A DNA stretch of 64,000 bases, taken from positions 1 through 64,000 of the forward strand of contig CANTFG010000285.1 in NCBI GenBank assembly GCA_947652605.1, given 5' to 3'. Each line of letters opens with the position of its first letter. Positions within the stretch are counted from its first letter, which is position 1. The DNA is from Elmis aenea (Eukaryota > Arthropoda > Insecta > Coleoptera > Elmidae). The translations under genes and the position numbers were made by a program. Below the pieces are notes generated by a model. It saw only the letters and a program-made list of their open reading frames with translations. It was not told where the DNA came from and ran no database searches. Shown one piece after another: positions 61,710-64,000 of the stretch.

Positions 61710-64000
61710 GCAAAAAAATTGTATTCCTGTAAAGAGGCGATGGATAAACTGTTCCTGTGATATACAAATCAATAATTAAAATTGTTTAGAAACAGTCGCT
61801 CAAGGAACATATGTATTAACTAAAGCACGGTATTTTTAGGAAATTATTAAAAATTAAAACCAGCTCATTGAAAGACATATGCAAAACAATTGTATTCATG
61901 TAAAGAGGCGATGGATAAACTGTTCCTGTCATATACAAATCAATAATTGAAATTGTTTCGAAATAGTCGCACAAGGAACATATGTATTAACTAAAGCACG
62001 GTATTTTTAGGAAATTATTAAAAATTAATGCCAGCTCATTGAAAGACATATGCAAAACAATTGTATTTATGTAAAGAGGCGATGGATAAACTGTTCCTGT
62101 GATATACAAATCAATAATTAAAATTGTTTAGAAATAGTCGCTCAAGGAACATATGTATTAACTAAAGCACGGTATTTTTAGGAAATTATTAAAAATTAAA
62201 ACCAGCTCATTGAAAGACATATGCAAAACAATTGTATTCATGTAAAGAGGCGATGGATAAACTGTTCCTGTGATATACAAATCAATAATTAAAATCGTTT
62301 AGAAATAGTCGCCCAAGGAACATATGTATTAACTAAAGCACGGTATTTTTAGGAAATTATTAAAAATTAAAACCAGCTCATTGAAAGACATATGCAAAAC
62401 AATTGTATTCATGTAAAGAGGCGATGGATAAACTGTTCCTGTGATATACAAATCAATAATTAAAATTGTTCAGAAATAGTCGCTCAAGGAACATATGTAT
62501 TAACTAATGCACGGTATTTTTAGGAAATTATTAAAAATTAAAACCAGCTCATTGAAAGACATATGCAAAACAAATGTATTCCTGTAAAGAGGCGATGGAT
62601 AAACTGTTCCTGTGATATACAAATCAATAATTAAAATTGTTTAGAAATAGTCGCTCAAGGAACATATGTATTAACTAAAGCACGGTATTTTTAGGAAATT
62701 ATTAAAAATTAAAACCAGCTCATTGAAAGACATATGCAAAACAATTGTATTAATGTAAAGAGGCGATGGATAAACTGTTCCTGTCATATACAAATCAATA
62801 ATTGAAATTGTTTCGAAATAGTCGCACAAGGAACATATGTATTAACTAAAGCACGGTATTTTTAGGAAATTATTAAAAATTAATACCAGCTCATTGAAAG
62901 ACATATGCAAAACAATTGTATTCATGTAAAGAGGCGATGGATAAACTGTTTCTGTGATATACAAATCAATAATTAAAATTGTTTAGAAATAGTCGCTCAA
63001 GGAACATATGTATTAACTAAAGCACGGTATTTTTAGGAAATTATTAAAAAATAAAACCAGCTTATTGAAAGACATATGCAAAACAATTGTATTCATGTAA
63101 AGAAGCGATGGATAAACTGTTCCTGTCATATACAAATCAATAATTGAAATAGTTTCAAAATAGTCGCACAAGGAACATATGTATTAACTAAAGCACGGTA
63201 TTTTTAGGAAATTATTAAAAATTAAAACCAGCTCATTGAAAGACATATGCAAAACAATTTTATTCATGTAAAAAGGCGATGGATAAACTGTTCCTGTCAT
63301 ATACAAATCAATAATTGAAATTGTTTCGAAATAGTCGCACAAGGAACATATGTATTAACTAAAGCACGGTATTTTTAGGAAATTAGTAAAAATTAAAACC
63401 AGCTCTTTGAAAGACATATGCAAAACAATTGTATTCATGTAAAGAGGCGATGGATAAACTGTTTCTGTGATATACAAATCAATAATTAAAATTGTTCAGA
63501 AATAGTCGCTCAAGGAACATATGTATTAACTAAAGCACGGTATATTTAGGAAATTATTAAAAATTAAAACCAGCTCATTGAAAGACATATGCAAAACAAT
63601 TGTATTCCTGTAAAGAGGCGATGGATAAACTGTTTCTGTGATATACAAATCAATAATTAAAATTGTTCAGAAATAGTCGCTCAAGGAACATAATTATGTA
63701 TTAACTAAAGCACGGTATTTTTAGGAAATTATTAAAAATTAAAACCAGCTCATTGAAAGACATATGCAAAACAATTGTATTCCTGTAAAGAGGCGATGGA
63801 TAAACTGTTTCTGTGACATACAAATCAATAATTAAAATTGTTCAGAAATAGTCGCTCAAGGAACATATGTATTAACTAAAGCACGGCATTTTTAGGAAAT
63901 TATTAAAAATTAAAACCAGCTCATTGAAAGACATATGCAAAACAATTGTATTCATGTAAAGAGGCGATGGATAAACTGTTCCTGTGATATACAAATCAAT
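61710..64000. repeat. Higher-order cassette, copy 4 (cut by window end)
   Basis: GCAAAAAAATTG at 61710, a TTAATGCC unit, ATCGTTTAG with GCCCAAGG at 62294 (+584 as in the other copies), a CAAATGTATTCCTG unit, an AAGCGATGG unit and TTAGTAAAAATT at 63384. The 4-bp insertion expected 774 bp later would fall beyond the window. Confidence 0.82.

Larger units (their letters stand above)
45711..64000. repeat. 171-bp satellite array, right segment
   Basis: About 107 monomers in unchanged orientation and register, running off the end of the window inside a monomer. Length variants are the 4-bp class at 46514, 48570, 50626, 53708, 55593, 57994 and 60050, a 3-bp gain near 56671 (CATATTATGTATT) and a 4-bp gain near 63691 (CATAATTATGTATT). 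Local subclasses include GTATTTATAGG at 51551, 51893 and 52748 (2 and 5 monomers apart). No gene or non-satellite DNA is visible after 45714. Confidence 0.98.

Noticed and set aside
1..64000. A protein-coding repeat or non-coding RNA gene encoded by the monomer
   Set aside because: Stops interrupt all frames within one or two monomers, and length variants of 2, 3 and 4 bp are tolerated freely, so no coding constraint is visible. No tRNA, rRNA or known RNA fold was recognised.
1..64000. A previously undescribed multi-gene system
   Set aside because: Apart from two transposon fossils there are no genes in the window; the unexplained structure is confined to satellite organisation and transposon ends.

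Overview
This window is almost entirely one tandem satellite array. A 171-bp, AT-rich monomer (my hand consensus has 49 G/C in 171 positions, about 29% GC) runs head to tail from base 1 to base 64000. It is interrupted only by two transposon insertions, at 8468-9044 and 43956-45710. The rest, about 61.66 kb, corresponds to roughly 360 monomers, and neither array end is in view. The monomers carry no open reading frames. The window is eukaryotic, and two piggyBac-superfamily remnants in a long AT-rich satellite fit an animal, most plausibly an insect. I cannot name the species. The location (centromeric, pericentromeric or other heterochromatin) is inferred, not shown.

Layout: satellite 1-8467; a 577-bp internally deleted piggyBac-like element (PLE-1, 8468-9044) between TTAA duplications; satellite 9045-43955; a 1755-bp internally deleted piggyBac-like element of a different family (PLE-2, 43956-45710) between TTAA duplications; satellite 45711-64000. 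Both elements read on the minus strand, and both entered the same one of the four TTAA sites in the monomer. PLE-1 keeps only the cysteine-rich C-terminal zinc domain of a transposase. PLE-2 keeps the N-terminal part up to the first catalytic Asp plus a frameshifted C-terminal zinc domain, and has lost the rest of the DDE core. Neither can make a working transposase, but both keep ends of a kind that might be mobilised in trans.

The satellite is not a random string of monomers. Linked variants (ATTCAT/ATTCCT, AATTGT/AATTTT, CTAAAG/CTAATG, TTTAG/TTTCG/TTCAG, TAAAATTG/TGAAATTG, CTCAAGG/CACAAGG) recur in fixed order. Rare markers keep exact spacing over many kilobases; for example, a TTAGTAAAAATT monomer lies 774 bp before a 175-bp monomer in seven places. 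Large blocks are repeated at offsets of 10,954, 8,564, 12,841/13,696, 3,671 and 9,424 bp, and there are younger tandem duplications of 5, 11 and 12 monomers. This is a higher-order-repeat array shaped by repeated unequal exchange.

I see no gene cassette, RNA gene, CRISPR array or operon. The points of interest are the array's turnover history, the two transposon fossils with their end architecture, and a weak CENP-B-box-like motif in one monomer class.
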